NCBI GenBank assembly: GCA_028818705.1
Contig: JAPPNJ010000216.1
Span: 1 to 44,530, forward strand
DNA length: 44,530 nt
Direction of reading: 5' to 3'
Origin: Candidatus Poribacteria bacterium
GTDB lineage: Bacteria; Poribacteria; WGA-4E; WGA-3G
Positions 8,201 to 15,859 of the stretch are shown here, piece after piece (the stretch's first letter is position 1; every line of letters begins with the position of its first letter). The position numbers and the translations under genes are program-made. The notes under the pieces were generated by a model. It searched no databases. It was given only the letters and a program-made list of their open reading frames with translations, and was not told the DNA's origin.

Positions 8201-10015
8201 CTTCCGATCGGTGTGATTGTCGGCAATCCCCCATGGTCAGCAGGACAAAAAAGTGCAGCAGACGATAACCCGAACGTGGAATACCCTGAACTTAAACAGC
8301 GCATTAGAGAAACTTATGCTGAACACTCTACAGCAACATTGAAGCGAAGCCTTTACGATACCTACAAGATGGCAATCCGATGGGCATCTGATAGGATTGA
8401 GGAGCAGGGAATCGTTGCCTTCGTCACCAACGGCTCATGGATTGACGGGAATGTGGATGCAGGAATTCGGGCATGTTTAGCAGAGGAGTTCAGTTCAATC
8501 CACGTCCTAAATCTGCGTGGAAATCAACGTACCCAAGGAGAGGTGTCGCGTCGAGAAGGAGGGAAAATCTTTGGTTCGGGATCACGGGCACCCGTTGCGA
8601 TTACATTTCTTGTTAAGAACCCAAATGCTAAGCATGAAGGTTGTAAAATCCACTACCACGATATTGGTGACTATCTCACGCGCGAGGAGAAATTGGAAGC
8701 ACTGCACGAGGCAGTATCCATAAAGGGATTTAGCGATTGGCAAAAGATTACCCCTGATAAATACCACGATTGGATTGGACAACGCAACGATACGTTTTCT
8801 CAGTTCTATCCGCTTGGATCCGAGGAGACAAAAGCGGGTAAGGTAGACGAAGCAATATTCAGGTTGTATTCACGGGGCTATGCAACAGGCAGAGACGCAT
8901 ATATCTATAACTTCTCACACTATACCTGTGCTGAGAAGGCAAGACGAATGACACAAGATTACATTAATGCTTTCTCCGAGCTTGAAACACCCTCTGAACT
9001 CTCGGTGGATGAGGCGGCACGCCTTCATTCATCAAATCTCAAGTGGGATTTTAATCTCAAGGAGAATCTGAAGCGGAAGAAAGAAACCGAATTTGAAGAT
9101 AGTTATATCCGAAAAGTTGTGTACCGCCCCTTCATCGCCACAAATTGTTATGCTAACCACATTTTCGCGCAGAGAAAATACCAGCAGGATCGAATTTTCC
9201 CAGATAGTTCCAGTAAGAACCGCGTGATATGTGTACCCGGTCTGGGAAGTAAAAAGGCATTTTCTGCGCTTATTACCGATGCAATGCCTGATCTTGGTTT
9301 TAACGAAGCCTCGCAATGCTTTCCTCGCTATCAATATCCGAAACCGACAGACACATCAAACACAACAGGCACGTTTGAAGGTATTGACGAAGCACCCGAG
9401 CGCATTGACAACATTTCAGACACAGCGCTACGCGCCTTTCGTGAACATTATGGCGATGGTGCAATCGCTAAAGACGACATCTTTGATTACGTCTACGGGG
9501 TTCTGCATGCACCGAGCTATCGGGAAGAATTCGCAAATGATCTGTCAAAGATGATACCCCGCATCCCGTATGCCCCCGACTTTCACGCCTTCGCGGAAGC
9601 AGGTGCAGCCCTCGCAAACCTCCACCTTAATTACGAGACCTGTGAACAATACCGCTTGGAACTCATATTTGTACGCCAAGGCGAACCGCAACCGACCCAT
9701 TTTCGGTTGACCGAAAAAGTGATGCGTTTTGTCGATAAAGAAACCAAAACAACCCTCATCATCAACGAGCATATCAGGTTATCCGGCATCCCGGAAGCAG
9801 CGCATCGCTACGTCGTCAACGGCAGAACGCCTTTGGAGTGGTTTATTGACCGTTACAAAATCACAACGGACAAAGACAGCGGCATTGTCAATGACCCCAA
9901 CGGTTGGTTTGCGGATCCCCGCGATCTTATTCCGGCGATTGAGCGGATTGTTTATGTCAGCGTGGAATCTGCACGGATTATTGAAGAGTTGCCTTCAGAG
10001 GTGGTTAGCGGTTAA
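5210..10015 (+). CDS. Type ISP restriction-modification enzyme (single-chain nuclease-helicase-methylase)
   Basis: 1601 residues, matching the roughly 1570-1600 of LlaGI/LlaBIII-type enzymes. Domains in order: an Mrr-like PD-(D/E)xK nuclease (GIDLVAQ with Asp85, then QCK at 99-101); a superfamily 2 helicase-translocase with Walker A GTGKT at 216-220 and DEAH at 338-341; a helical coupler; a gamma-type N6-adenine methylase with motif I DPFTGAG at 897-903 and motif IV NPPW at 1006-1009; and a C-terminal target-recognition domain from about 1200. Known family members methylate one adenine, translocate on DNA and cut when two enzymes meet head-on. All catalytic motifs look intact. The start is set by a strong ribosome site at 5198-5204. 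It converges on a WD40-protease gene 56 nt away, and both lie within inverted flanks. No separate specificity or methylase subunit is needed. Confidence 0.95.
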   Translation: MSEAAQTYFALGTENEETHSGFYTALNYIQENANTQYGKGNLFERLIRTYLLEDPFYQKRFSEVYLWSEWAELRPEFDGVDIGIDLVAQEHDGGYCAIQCKCYAENTRISKKDLDTFISASAREPFTARIFVDTARDWSANVYRTLDGLQPPCQRISAADLASRPVEWPDLSIEEAEQLDYRQETFSLREHQREAFNDVINGFRESDRGKLIMACGTGKTFAALRIAEHLAGVGGRVLYLVPSIGLFAQAMREWSEQQGVPHRYIGICSDTKAGKTSEDASILELEIPVTTDPADISKALQRSDENSMQVVFCTYHSLPIVEAAQDAGAPPFDIVLCDEAHRTTGIEDNDDKTSPFVLVHNADRIRAKKRLYMTATSRLYTEGAKAKAAHHDIEVFSMDDPATYGPEFHRLPFSRAVEQDLLSDYKVVVLAMSEQSTDAALQTYRIAGGKEININDATKIVGCWRALQNPERKAADDSEIKPLTRAIAFTNTIAASKNLVHHWNGVIESAIERMPEDQRPSDFACETDHVDGKTNALNRKKRIEWLKGNSEGVCRILSNARCLSEGIDVPALDAVLFMSPRNSHVDIVQAVGRVMRKAEGKQYGYIVFPVAIPAGADPADILNDNERFASVWNVLRALRSHDDRLNAEINRIDLNTSTPDRIIFTGLNEDGDGIGSSSASNGQQLFLPMDLPPDAIFAKIVEKCGDRKYWESWAKDVADIFLRVVGRIESLLDTPENDALREWFDDFHSELKSSINDAITRSNAIDMMAQHILTRPVFEALFENYDFASGNPVAIALDKLRNDFAEFGLEDETRDLEKFYESVRMRARGIDNSEGRQRVLLELYEKFFATALKKDAERLGIVYTPVEVVDFILHSANEVLQDEFGKSLSDEGVHILDPFTGAGIFLARLLQSGLIQPDDLERKYRAELHANEIVLLAYYIAAVNIEEAFRGKRGQDMSYEPFNGIVLTDTFNLNKERNLFPKDWLPDNNERAERQQQLPIGVIVGNPPWSAGQKSAADDNPNVEYPELKQRIRETYAEHSTATLKRSLYDTYKMAIRWASDRIEEQGIVAFVTNGSWIDGNVDAGIRACLAEEFSSIHVLNLRGNQRTQGEVSRREGGKIFGSGSRAPVAITFLVKNPNAKHEGCKIHYHDIGDYLTREEKLEALHEAVSIKGFSDWQKITPDKYHDWIGQRNDTFSQFYPLGSEETKAGKVDEAIFRLYSRGYATGRDAYIYNFSHYTCAEKARRMTQDYINAFSELETPSELSVDEAARLHSSNLKWDFNLKENLKRKKETEFEDSYIRKVVYRPFIATNCYANHIFAQRKYQQDRIFPDSSSKNRVICVPGLGSKKAFSALITDAMPDLGFNEASQCFPRYQYPKPTDTSNTTGTFEGIDEAPERIDNISDTALRAFREHYGDGAIAKDDIFDYVYGVLHAPSYREEFANDLSKMIPRIPYAPDFHAFAEAGAALANLHLNYETCEQYRLELIFVRQGEPQPTHFRLTEKVMRFVDKETKTTLIINEHIRLSGIPEAAHRYVVNGRTPLEWFIDRYKITTDKDSGIVNDPNGWFADPRDLIPAIERIVYVSVESARIIEELPSEVVSG

Positions 10016-10071
10016 GATTATCAGATCATTTCTTGAGTATAAAAAAGAAATTCTTGCATTATGAAGTTTAC

Positions 10072-12507
10072 CTATATCTTTGCGAGTAACGCCCTGAGAT
10101 AGTTTGAGGGTATAGCAAAATTAAGATTCTGCCCTTCTTCTATAGTCGACTCTACAATACCAATAACTTCGCCCTTATTGTTTAGCACAGGGCCTCCGCT
10201 ACTGCCTTCAGAAATTGGTGCTGTAATCTGAAAACGGTATCCCGAGTCATCTTCTTGGATGTTACTAACGATGCCCGGCGAGAATGTACCTTCTAACTCC
10301 TCTGGATTGCCCGTTACATAAACAGGTTCGCCAATCTGAACCATATCGTTGTTACCGAGAGGAAGAACAGGCACATCAACATCGCCTATCCTCAAAATGG
10401 CTAAATCCAATTCTGTATTTATTGCCACGATACCTTCCAAGTTCTCCCTTTGTTCCATGCCAATCCTCTTCACATAGCCCTTGAAGAGCCCGTCAAGAAC
10501 ATGCAGATTGGTAGCAATCATCCCTGGTCCAATGAAAAATCCACTCCCAAAGTTAAGCATTCGACCGTTGGTATCTTCCATAACAACGAGTACTGTAGAG
10601 CCACGGGCTTTTTCAGCAATCTGCTGTGGAGTGAGTGACGTTTCTACTTGTGATAATGGAACCAGGACCTGCCCGGAAGTCTTTAGCGTGTCCGGACTCA
10701 CATCCCATAGAAGAATTGTGCCATCCTCACTTCCACTTGCGAGTATGTGACCATCAGCAGAAAAACTAACACTATAAACATCAAAGGTATGTCCTATAAA
10801 AGTTTTCAGCGGTTTTCCAGTTGTGGCATCCCATAAACGTACAGTATTGTCATAACTTCCACTTGCGAGTATGCGACCATCAGGTGAAAAGCAAATGTCT
10901 CTGATAAAATTCGTATGTCCTACAAGGGTCTCTAGAAGTTTTCCTGTAGATATCTCCCAAAGACGGGCGGTCCCATCAAAGCTTCCACTTGCGAGTATGT
11001 GACCATCAGGTGAAAAACAAACACTGCTAATCAGACCTGCATGCTCTGTTAAGGTTTTCAAAAGTTGCCCGGTGGCAACATCCCATAAGCGAACAGTGTT
11101 GTCTTGATACCCACCGCCACTTGCGAGTGTGCGACCATCCGGAGAAAAGCAAATGCTGAAGACCCCCTTTGTGTGTCCAGTGAAGGCCTTCAGAAGTTTC
11201 CCAACTGTGACATCCCACAAACATAGGATTTCATTTCTACTTCCACTTGCGAGTGTGTGACCATCCGGTGAAAAACAAACACACTGGATATCATCCATAT
11301 CCCCTGTTAGGGTTTTCTGCAAATACCCAGTTGTGGTATCCCATAAGCACACAGTGTTATCGCCACTCCCACTTGCGAGCGTGCGACCATCGGGAGAAAA
11401 ACAGACGCTCTGAACCCGTTCTGTATGTCCAGTAAAGGTTGCCCTACGATGCTTGGTTACAGTATCCCACAAATGTACAGTATCGTCCTCACTTCCACTT
11501 GCGAGTGTGCGACCATCTGGAGAAAAGCAGACGTTATAAACAGGCCCGATGTGTCCTATAAAAGTTCCTTTGTGCTGCTTGATTACAGTATCCCACAATC
11601 GAATACTATCACCACTCGCGCTTGCGAGTACATGACCATCTGGGGAAAAGCAAACACTTGTGACTCCCCCCTTATATTCAGTGAAAGTTTCTATGAGTTT
11701 CCCAGTTGTGGCATCCCACAAATGTACAGTATCGTCAGCACCTCCACTGGCGAGTATACAGCCATCCGGAGAATATGCGATACTACTAACGTAACTTGTA
11801 TGCTTAGAGAAGGTTGTCCTGTGCAATCCAGTTGTGACATCCCACAACTGAACAGTGCCGTCTCCACTCCCACTTGCGAGTGTGTGACCATCTGGAGAAA
11901 AGCAAATACTTGTGACTCCGCCCTTGGGCAGTTCAAAAATTTCAATAAGTTCTTTTGTGACAACATCCCACAAACGGATATCTACATCCCAGCCACTGCT
12001 ACTTGCGAGTGTCTGACCGTCGGGTGAAAAGCAGATGTTAGAGACATCCCCCATATGTGTTGTGACTGTGTCGAGGAGTTGTCCAGTGCTAACATTCCAC
12101 AAAAACACGGCATCTTCAGAAAAACCCGCACTCGCGAGCATACAACCATCGGGTGAAAAGCAGACGCTGGAGACTGTAGAATTATGGCCTGTAAAAGTTC
12201 TTTGAAGTTGTCCCTCCGAAACGTCCCACAGACGGACGGTTTTATCATCACTTGCACTTGCAAGTGTGCGGCCGTCAGGCGAAAAACTCACACTATTGAT
12301 CATAGAGGTATGCCAAGTGGGTAAATCAAGTCCTGCACCAGTATCTGTATTGTATATCCAAATGCCAATGGCACTCGCCACGGCCAGCCAATTACCATCT
12401 GGAGAGAATTTTATTTCGTTTATAAAACCTTTGCCGAAAAGTGCTATAGCACCGTCAGGTAATTGGGATTGACCGTGGTCGTGTATGGAATCATTAGGTG
12501 AAAACAT
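10072..12507 (-). CDS. 14-bladed WD40 repeat protein with C-terminal trypsin-like protease domain
   Basis: Open from 12567 (831 residues), but the ATG at 12507 (Met21) is preferred because AGGA lies 8 nt upstream, while the first ATG has no ribosome site. Fourteen WD40 repeats follow one another (cores such as VCFSPDGRTLASGSGDNTV and LWD), the first degenerate, enough for two seven-bladed propellers. After a linker containing LTPQQIAEKARGST comes an S1/HtrA-like protease domain. In numbering from 12567 the triad is His689 (TNLHVL), Asp721 (ELDLAIL) and Ser790 (GSSGGP). No signal peptide or PDZ domain is seen, so a cytoplasmic protease gated by a propeller sensor is plausible. Its substrate is unknown. 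It faces the type ISP gene tail to tail inside the inverted flanks, so a defence or regulatory link is an inference from position only. Confidence 0.92.
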   Translation of the reverse strand: MFSPNDSIHDHGQSQLPDGAIALFGKGFINEIKFSPDGNWLAVASAIGIWIYNTDTGAGLDLPTWHTSMINSVSFSPDGRTLASASDDKTVRLWDVSEGQLQRTFTGHNSTVSSVCFSPDGCMLASAGFSEDAVFLWNVSTGQLLDTVTTHMGDVSNICFSPDGQTLASSSGWDVDIRLWDVVTKELIEIFELPKGGVTSICFSPDGHTLASGSGDGTVQLWDVTTGLHRTTFSKHTSYVSSIAYSPDGCILASGGADDTVHLWDATTGKLIETFTEYKGGVTSVCFSPDGHVLASASGDSIRLWDTVIKQHKGTFIGHIGPVYNVCFSPDGRTLASGSEDDTVHLWDTVTKHRRATFTGHTERVQSVCFSPDGRTLASGSGDNTVCLWDTTTGYLQKTLTGDMDDIQCVCFSPDGHTLASGSRNEILCLWDVTVGKLLKAFTGHTKGVFSICFSPDGRTLASGGGYQDNTVRLWDVATGQLLKTLTEHAGLISSVCFSPDGHILASGSFDGTARLWEISTGKLLETLVGHTNFIRDICFSPDGRILASGSYDNTVRLWDATTGKPLKTFIGHTFDVYSVSFSADGHILASGSEDGTILLWDVSPDTLKTSGQVLVPLSQVETSLTPQQIAEKARGSTVLVVMEDTNGRMLNFGSGFFIGPGMIATNLHVLDGLFKGYVKRIGMEQRENLEGIVAINTELDLAILRIGDVDVPVLPLGNNDMVQIGEPVYVTGNPEELEGTFSPGIVSNIQEDDSGYRFQITAPISEGSSGGPVLNNKGEVIGIVESTIEEGQNLNFAIPSNYLRALLAKI

Positions 12508-12567
12508 AGTACAAATCCTATTTTTGCGTGGTTGATTATCAGACAAGAATAAAAAGCAATTGTACAT

Positions 12568-12791
12568 ATTTCATTTGCTGCGTGTAAATAAATCTCGAAG
12601 TTCACCTGAAATTAACGGATATTTATCAGAATTATCTGGGATCTAATAGTATTCAAAATGTAGAAAGCGTAGCGATGTGAAAATGTAAGCGTTTAAAAAA
12701 GCTTCCTGATTTTTAGCGCATAAGATGGCATCCTAATAACTCAGAAAATTGCATTTAAGTTGAACATTAGAAGGACATCTCGTGCGACATT
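12568..12791. other. Long leader region upstream of the WD40-protease gene
   Basis: AT-rich DNA with no convincing gene. It would be the 5' untranslated leader if the promoter at 12792-12820 is used. No riboswitch-like structure was recognised. Confidence 0.3.
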
Positions 12792-12820
12792 AGTCTATCA
12801 AATCGATCATCTTTTTTCAA
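12792..12820 (-). promoter_or_regulatory. Candidate promoter for the WD40-protease gene
   Basis: On the minus strand TTGAAA (12820-12815) and TAGACT (12797-12792) are 17 nt apart. The site begins 15 nt inside the inner end of the right inverted arm, almost the same offset (16 nt) as the restriction-gene promoter in the left arm. The leader would be about 285 nt, which is long, so the call is tentative. Confidence 0.35.
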
Positions 12821-12912
12821 CACATTCTCTATTCGGGGTGTGTAAATATTTTAGCAGCGTTCCGTTGTAGAAGCGGTTTTCCATCCACAAAGACACCTGG
12901 TCAATATACATA

Positions 12913-12978
12913 GCACTCCGCTGGAGTGCATCTATAGATACTGCCGATTTCTATAGATATATCACGCCGCTGGCGTGA
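12913..12978. repeat. Twin palindromes with covarying stems
   Basis: GCACTCC-GCT-GGAGTGC (12913-12929) and TCACGCC-GCT-GGCGTGA (12962-12978) are perfect 7-bp stems with the same GCT loop. Between them TCTATAGATA occurs twice (12931-12940 and 12950-12959). Stem bases differ while pairing and loop are kept. A half-site of the first palindrome (CGGAGTGCTAT) remains in the left arm near 5054. Confidence 0.6.
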
Positions 12979-13059
12979 GGAAAGCTTTATCTCTGAAAAA
13001 ATTTCTTTGCTCCAGATGAAGTTTAATAAAATATTTGGGTAATTCTATGTTCCCCTAAA

Positions 13060-13091
13060 CCCGGTAGGTGCGGTTTCCTAACCGCACCGGG
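13060..13091. repeat. Hairpin of the GGTT-loop-AACC family
   Basis: GTGCGGTT (13068-13075), loop TCCT, AACCGCAC (13080-13087), with outer CCGG/CCGG bases. It belongs to the same loop family as the hairpins at 41091 and 41133 but has a different stem. A further relative with a long interior, starting GGTAGGCGAGGTTTCTTAGG on the minus strand, is at about 13290-13342. Confidence 0.5.
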
Positions 13092-13164
13092 CATTGGAAA
13101 AAAATACCCGATTAAATTCTTAATCTTCATGCGGAGCAACACGTCTAAAAAATAAAGGCTTGGA

Positions 13165-13219
13165 TACACAGAAACCCAAAATCCGCGACAATCCGCATAA
13201 TCCGTGACAATCCGCGATT
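13165..13219 (+). repeat. 55-bp direct repeat, copy A
   Basis: Matches 13574-13628 at 53 of 55 positions, 409 bp apart. It starts TACACAGAAACCC and contains the short internal motif ATCCGCGACA repeated with small changes. This copy lies in the right inverted arm. Confidence 0.65.
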
Positions 13220-13573
13220 CAGACAACTAAAAATTAAATGCCTCACCCCGACAACAAAAATGATCACATAAATCACAGTTCTGACAACAAAATCGGCGAG
13301 GTGTTTTTGCTTGGGTGTTTCCCCTAAGAAACCTCGCCTACCTATTTTAAAGCCAATAACCAACAACCATTTCGTTAAATAAAATATAACTAAAAACCAC
13401 TTTCACGGAGAAGACGCAAATTGCAATTTACGAACCCAGTAGAATCAAGGCTCCAGAAAAACCTCCGTGAAGCCTCCGTGAAAATCCCTGTTAAAATACA
13501 ATTTGGATTCCAAACCATTTCGACACAAAAAGGTGTATTCGCTGAAATTCAGCATATTGCCAAAGGCGTTCTA

Positions 13574-13628
13574 TACACGGAAACCCAAAATCCGCGACAA
13601 TCCGCATAATCCGCGACAATCCGCGATT
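13574..13628 (+). repeat. 55-bp direct repeat, copy B
   Basis: Near-identical to 13165-13219 (two substitutions). It lies outside the inverted arm, just before the 30-bp repeat unit at 13649. Exchange between the two copies would delete the outer half of the right arm. Confidence 0.65.
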
Positions 13629-13648
13629 TGCGGCGTACTCGCCCCGGG

Positions 13649-13678
13649 GAATGCCATACGGCATTCATACCGTTGATT
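13649..13678 (+). repeat. 30-bp hairpin-plus-tail repeat, copy 2
   Basis: Arm GAATGCC, loop ATAC, arm GGCATTC, tail ATACCGTTGATT. It lies about 80 nt upstream of the TPR gene. The bases after the tail (TATGCG) resemble those after the copy at 22257 (TACGCG), so conservation may extend a little beyond the 30 bp. Confidence 0.75.
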
Positions 13679-13755
13679 TATGCGACGTGCATTCAGATTG
13701 AAATGAAACCCCAAACTCGCTACAATATCTGCAAACGCGATCAGGAGAGGAATCA

Positions 13756-15630
13756 ATGTTCCGCTGTCAATTTATCATTTGGATTTCTGTACTTGTTATC
13801 GCTATCGCGGGTCCGGCTGGTGCAAATGAAGCGGCGATGTCCCTGTTTGCGCAAGGCATTGAAGAATTAAGTGCCGGACAGTTGGACACTGCGCTTGAAA
13901 CTTTCAAACAGGTCACAACAATCATCCCTGATTTCGCCGATGCACATTATCATCTCGGACTGGTTTACTATCAGAAAGCGGAATTCCGAAAAGCGATTGA
14001 AGCCTTCACCCGGACTTTAGAACGCCTACCTCGGGACGTCGATGTTCTTATCAAATTAGGATTGGCTTTGCACAAATCAGGCGACGATGATGCCACCGAT
14101 TCCCTCGCGAGACGTGCGTTCTATGAACAAGCGGTCAAAAACTATCAAACCGCTCTTGAAATCCGACCCCATAATGTTGAAGCCCTCAACAATTTAGGAC
14201 TTGCCTATCAAGAATTAGGTCGATTTGAAGAGGCAATCGCTGCATATCAAGAAGGGTTGACGCTCAATCCAGACCAACCGCAGCTGCATACGAACCTCAC
14301 CACTGCTCGCGACTTGCAGGCTGGAATTTATTCGCTTGTTTCGTATCGACACTATCAGGTAGGATTGCGGTCTAAGCGGACAGGAAGAACGAGGGCGGCA
14401 GTAGCGGCTTGGAAACAAGCTATTGCCGAAAGTCCAAAGTATTTACAGGCACATCTTCAGTTGGCTGACCTCTACTTTAAGAGAACTGAATATCAATTGG
14501 CAATTCAGACCTATCTTTCGGCAATCTCATTGGTAGCCGAAAATGAACTTTCTCAACCTGCCGTCATAGCGAACATTTTCTATAATCTCGGCAACAGTTA
14601 TCTACGCATGCAGCAATTGGCGTCAGCAATTTCTGCTTACCAACAAGCCGTAGATATAAACCCAGAAATGGTAAGTGCTTGGGCGAACATGGGTTCTGTC
14701 CTGCTTGAAATGGAGCGTTTTGGTTCCGCTATTACCGCATGCCAGTCGGCACTAAAGGCACATACCACTGCACTCTCCTTAGGCAAGGGATCGCCTGTTT
14801 CGCTGTCTGAGTTGCGTATTATTGAATTCACCCTTAAGACTGCTGAGGATTTAAAGGCAGGCGAGTATACGATGCAGGCGTATCGCTTGTGGAGACAGGG
14901 GATTTCTGCGGGAAACCGCGGTGATGCATCGACTGCGCTTAAATTGTGGGAGCAAGCAGTTACGTTAAGCCCGCGTTACGCCACGGCATACGAAAACTTA
15001 GCGTGGGCGTACTTCAACCTAAAGCGATTCGACGATGCAATACAAGCAGGCAAGACCGTTGAAATCCTGCGTCCGAGTCCGCAGATTGCACAGTTAGTGG
15101 AATTCGCAGGTGAACTTAAAGCAGGAAAGTATCCGTTTAAAGCCTACCAACTGTGGGAACAGGGACGACGCGCCAGTACAGCGGGTAATTTGGAGCAAGC
15201 AGTTACGTTGCTCTCGGAAGCAATTGCAACCGGTCCCAAATTTGCGCCGGCATACAATACGCTGGCATGGCTCTATGCTGATAAATTGGGAACCAACTTA
15301 GCAGAAGCAGAAAGATTAGCAAGGCGCGCACGCGAACTTGAACCCGATGCGACGCATATTCACGATACACTTGGATGGATACTGTATAAGCGCGGACGCT
15401 ATGCTGAAGCCCTTAATGCGTTTGAACAGGTAATCGCTCGTGCCTCGAGCAATCCTGAATACCTCTATCACGGCAGTTTGGCTGCTATGAAAAACGGTCA
15501 ATCCTCTCAAGCATTAGAATACCTCACCCAAGCCATTGCCCTTGATAAGCGTATCGTCCAACGCGTCCAAACCCAAAACGAATTCGATGCGATCCGTTTT
15601 ACCCCAGCGTTCCGAGCACTCGTCCGGTAA
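13756..15630 (+). CDS. Exported TPR-repeat protein
   Basis: 624 residues with a signal peptide (hydrophobic residues about 6-19, cleavage near AGPAGA) and TPR helices over almost the whole chain. Examples are DAHYHLGLVYYQKAEFRKAI and EALNNLGLAYQELGRFEEAI. Three larger modules near residues 188, 364 and 453 repeat the pattern L(K/Q)AGxY....Y..W..G followed by a TPR, ending (A/Q)YxxLAWxYF or similar. The start is supported by AGGAGAGGA 6 nt upstream of the ATG. TPR arrays are protein-binding scaffolds, and here a periplasmic or surface role is implied by the signal peptide. It converges on the secretin gene. No partner can be named. Confidence 0.9.
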   Translation: MFRCQFIIWISVLVIAIAGPAGANEAAMSLFAQGIEELSAGQLDTALETFKQVTTIIPDFADAHYHLGLVYYQKAEFRKAIEAFTRTLERLPRDVDVLIKLGLALHKSGDDDATDSLARRAFYEQAVKNYQTALEIRPHNVEALNNLGLAYQELGRFEEAIAAYQEGLTLNPDQPQLHTNLTTARDLQAGIYSLVSYRHYQVGLRSKRTGRTRAAVAAWKQAIAESPKYLQAHLQLADLYFKRTEYQLAIQTYLSAISLVAENELSQPAVIANIFYNLGNSYLRMQQLASAISAYQQAVDINPEMVSAWANMGSVLLEMERFGSAITACQSALKAHTTALSLGKGSPVSLSELRIIEFTLKTAEDLKAGEYTMQAYRLWRQGISAGNRGDASTALKLWEQAVTLSPRYATAYENLAWAYFNLKRFDDAIQAGKTVEILRPSPQIAQLVEFAGELKAGKYPFKAYQLWEQGRRASTAGNLEQAVTLLSEAIATGPKFAPAYNTLAWLYADKLGTNLAEAERLARRARELEPDATHIHDTLGWILYKRGRYAEALNAFEQVIARASSNPEYLYHGSLAAMKNGQSSQALEYLTQAIALDKRIVQRVQTQNEFDAIRFTPAFRALVR

Positions 15631-15699
15631 CTGTAACTCAAGTTGCTACTTTTGTAACACAATCTTTATGAATAGGACTTAGGCATTACGATGCTGTTG

Positions 15700-15721
15700 G
15701 GACGGGTCCCCGTGCCCGTCC
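15700..15721. other. GC-rich hairpin in the TPR/gspD convergent gap
   Basis: GGACGGG and CCCGTCC pair across an 8-nt loop. It could act as a bidirectional stop between the convergent TPR and secretin genes, but no T-tract follows on either strand, so a standard rho-independent terminator is not supported. Confidence 0.4.
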
Positions 15722-15731
15722 GTGGAAAAGA

Positions 15732-15762
15732 CGCAGGGCACGAAAGCCGAAGCCATCCTGCG
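15732..15762 (+). repeat. Hairpin with conserved CACGAAAGCC loop, copy 1
   Basis: Stem CGCAGG/CCTGCG encloses the loop CACGAAAGCCGAAGCCAT preceded by one extra G. The same loop occurs at 20305-20322 with a different but still paired stem. Both copies are followed by CAACA. Confidence 0.6.
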
Positions 15763-15825
15763 CAACACACAGAAAACTCATCAGAGAACGTTCTTCTATC
15801 CGTTACTGACTACTGACCCCTGAGA

Positions 15826-15842
15826 GGGTTGCGTAGCAACCC
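15826..15842. repeat. GGTTGC-type 3-nt-loop hairpin
   Basis: GGGTTGC-GTA-GCAACCC, preceded by CTGAGA. A relative, GGTTGC-GCA-GCAAACC, also preceded by CTGAGA, is at 26622-26637. It lies just beyond the secretin stop codon and may help end that transcript. Confidence 0.45.
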
Positions 15843-15859
15843 GCCCTGATTGCTAATCG

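Larger units (their letters stand above)
12836..13499 (-). repeat. Right inverted arm flanking the restriction cassette
   Basis: Reverse-complement relative of 4633-5113, with the same four blocks in the same order. It is longer because it carries extra hairpins at 12913-12978, 13060-13091 and about 13290-13336, and a copy of the 55-bp direct repeat. The outermost block, ending at 13499, is the best conserved. No transposase or other gene is visible in the arm. Confidence 0.75.

Noticed and set aside
4633..13499. A composite transposon formed by the inverted flanks
   Set aside because: Neither arm carries a transposase or recognisable IS ends, and no target duplication was found outside the arms. 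Only the inverted relation is claimed.
15700..15721. Rho-independent terminator between the TPR and gspD genes
   Set aside because: A GC-rich stem is present but neither strand has the following run of T.
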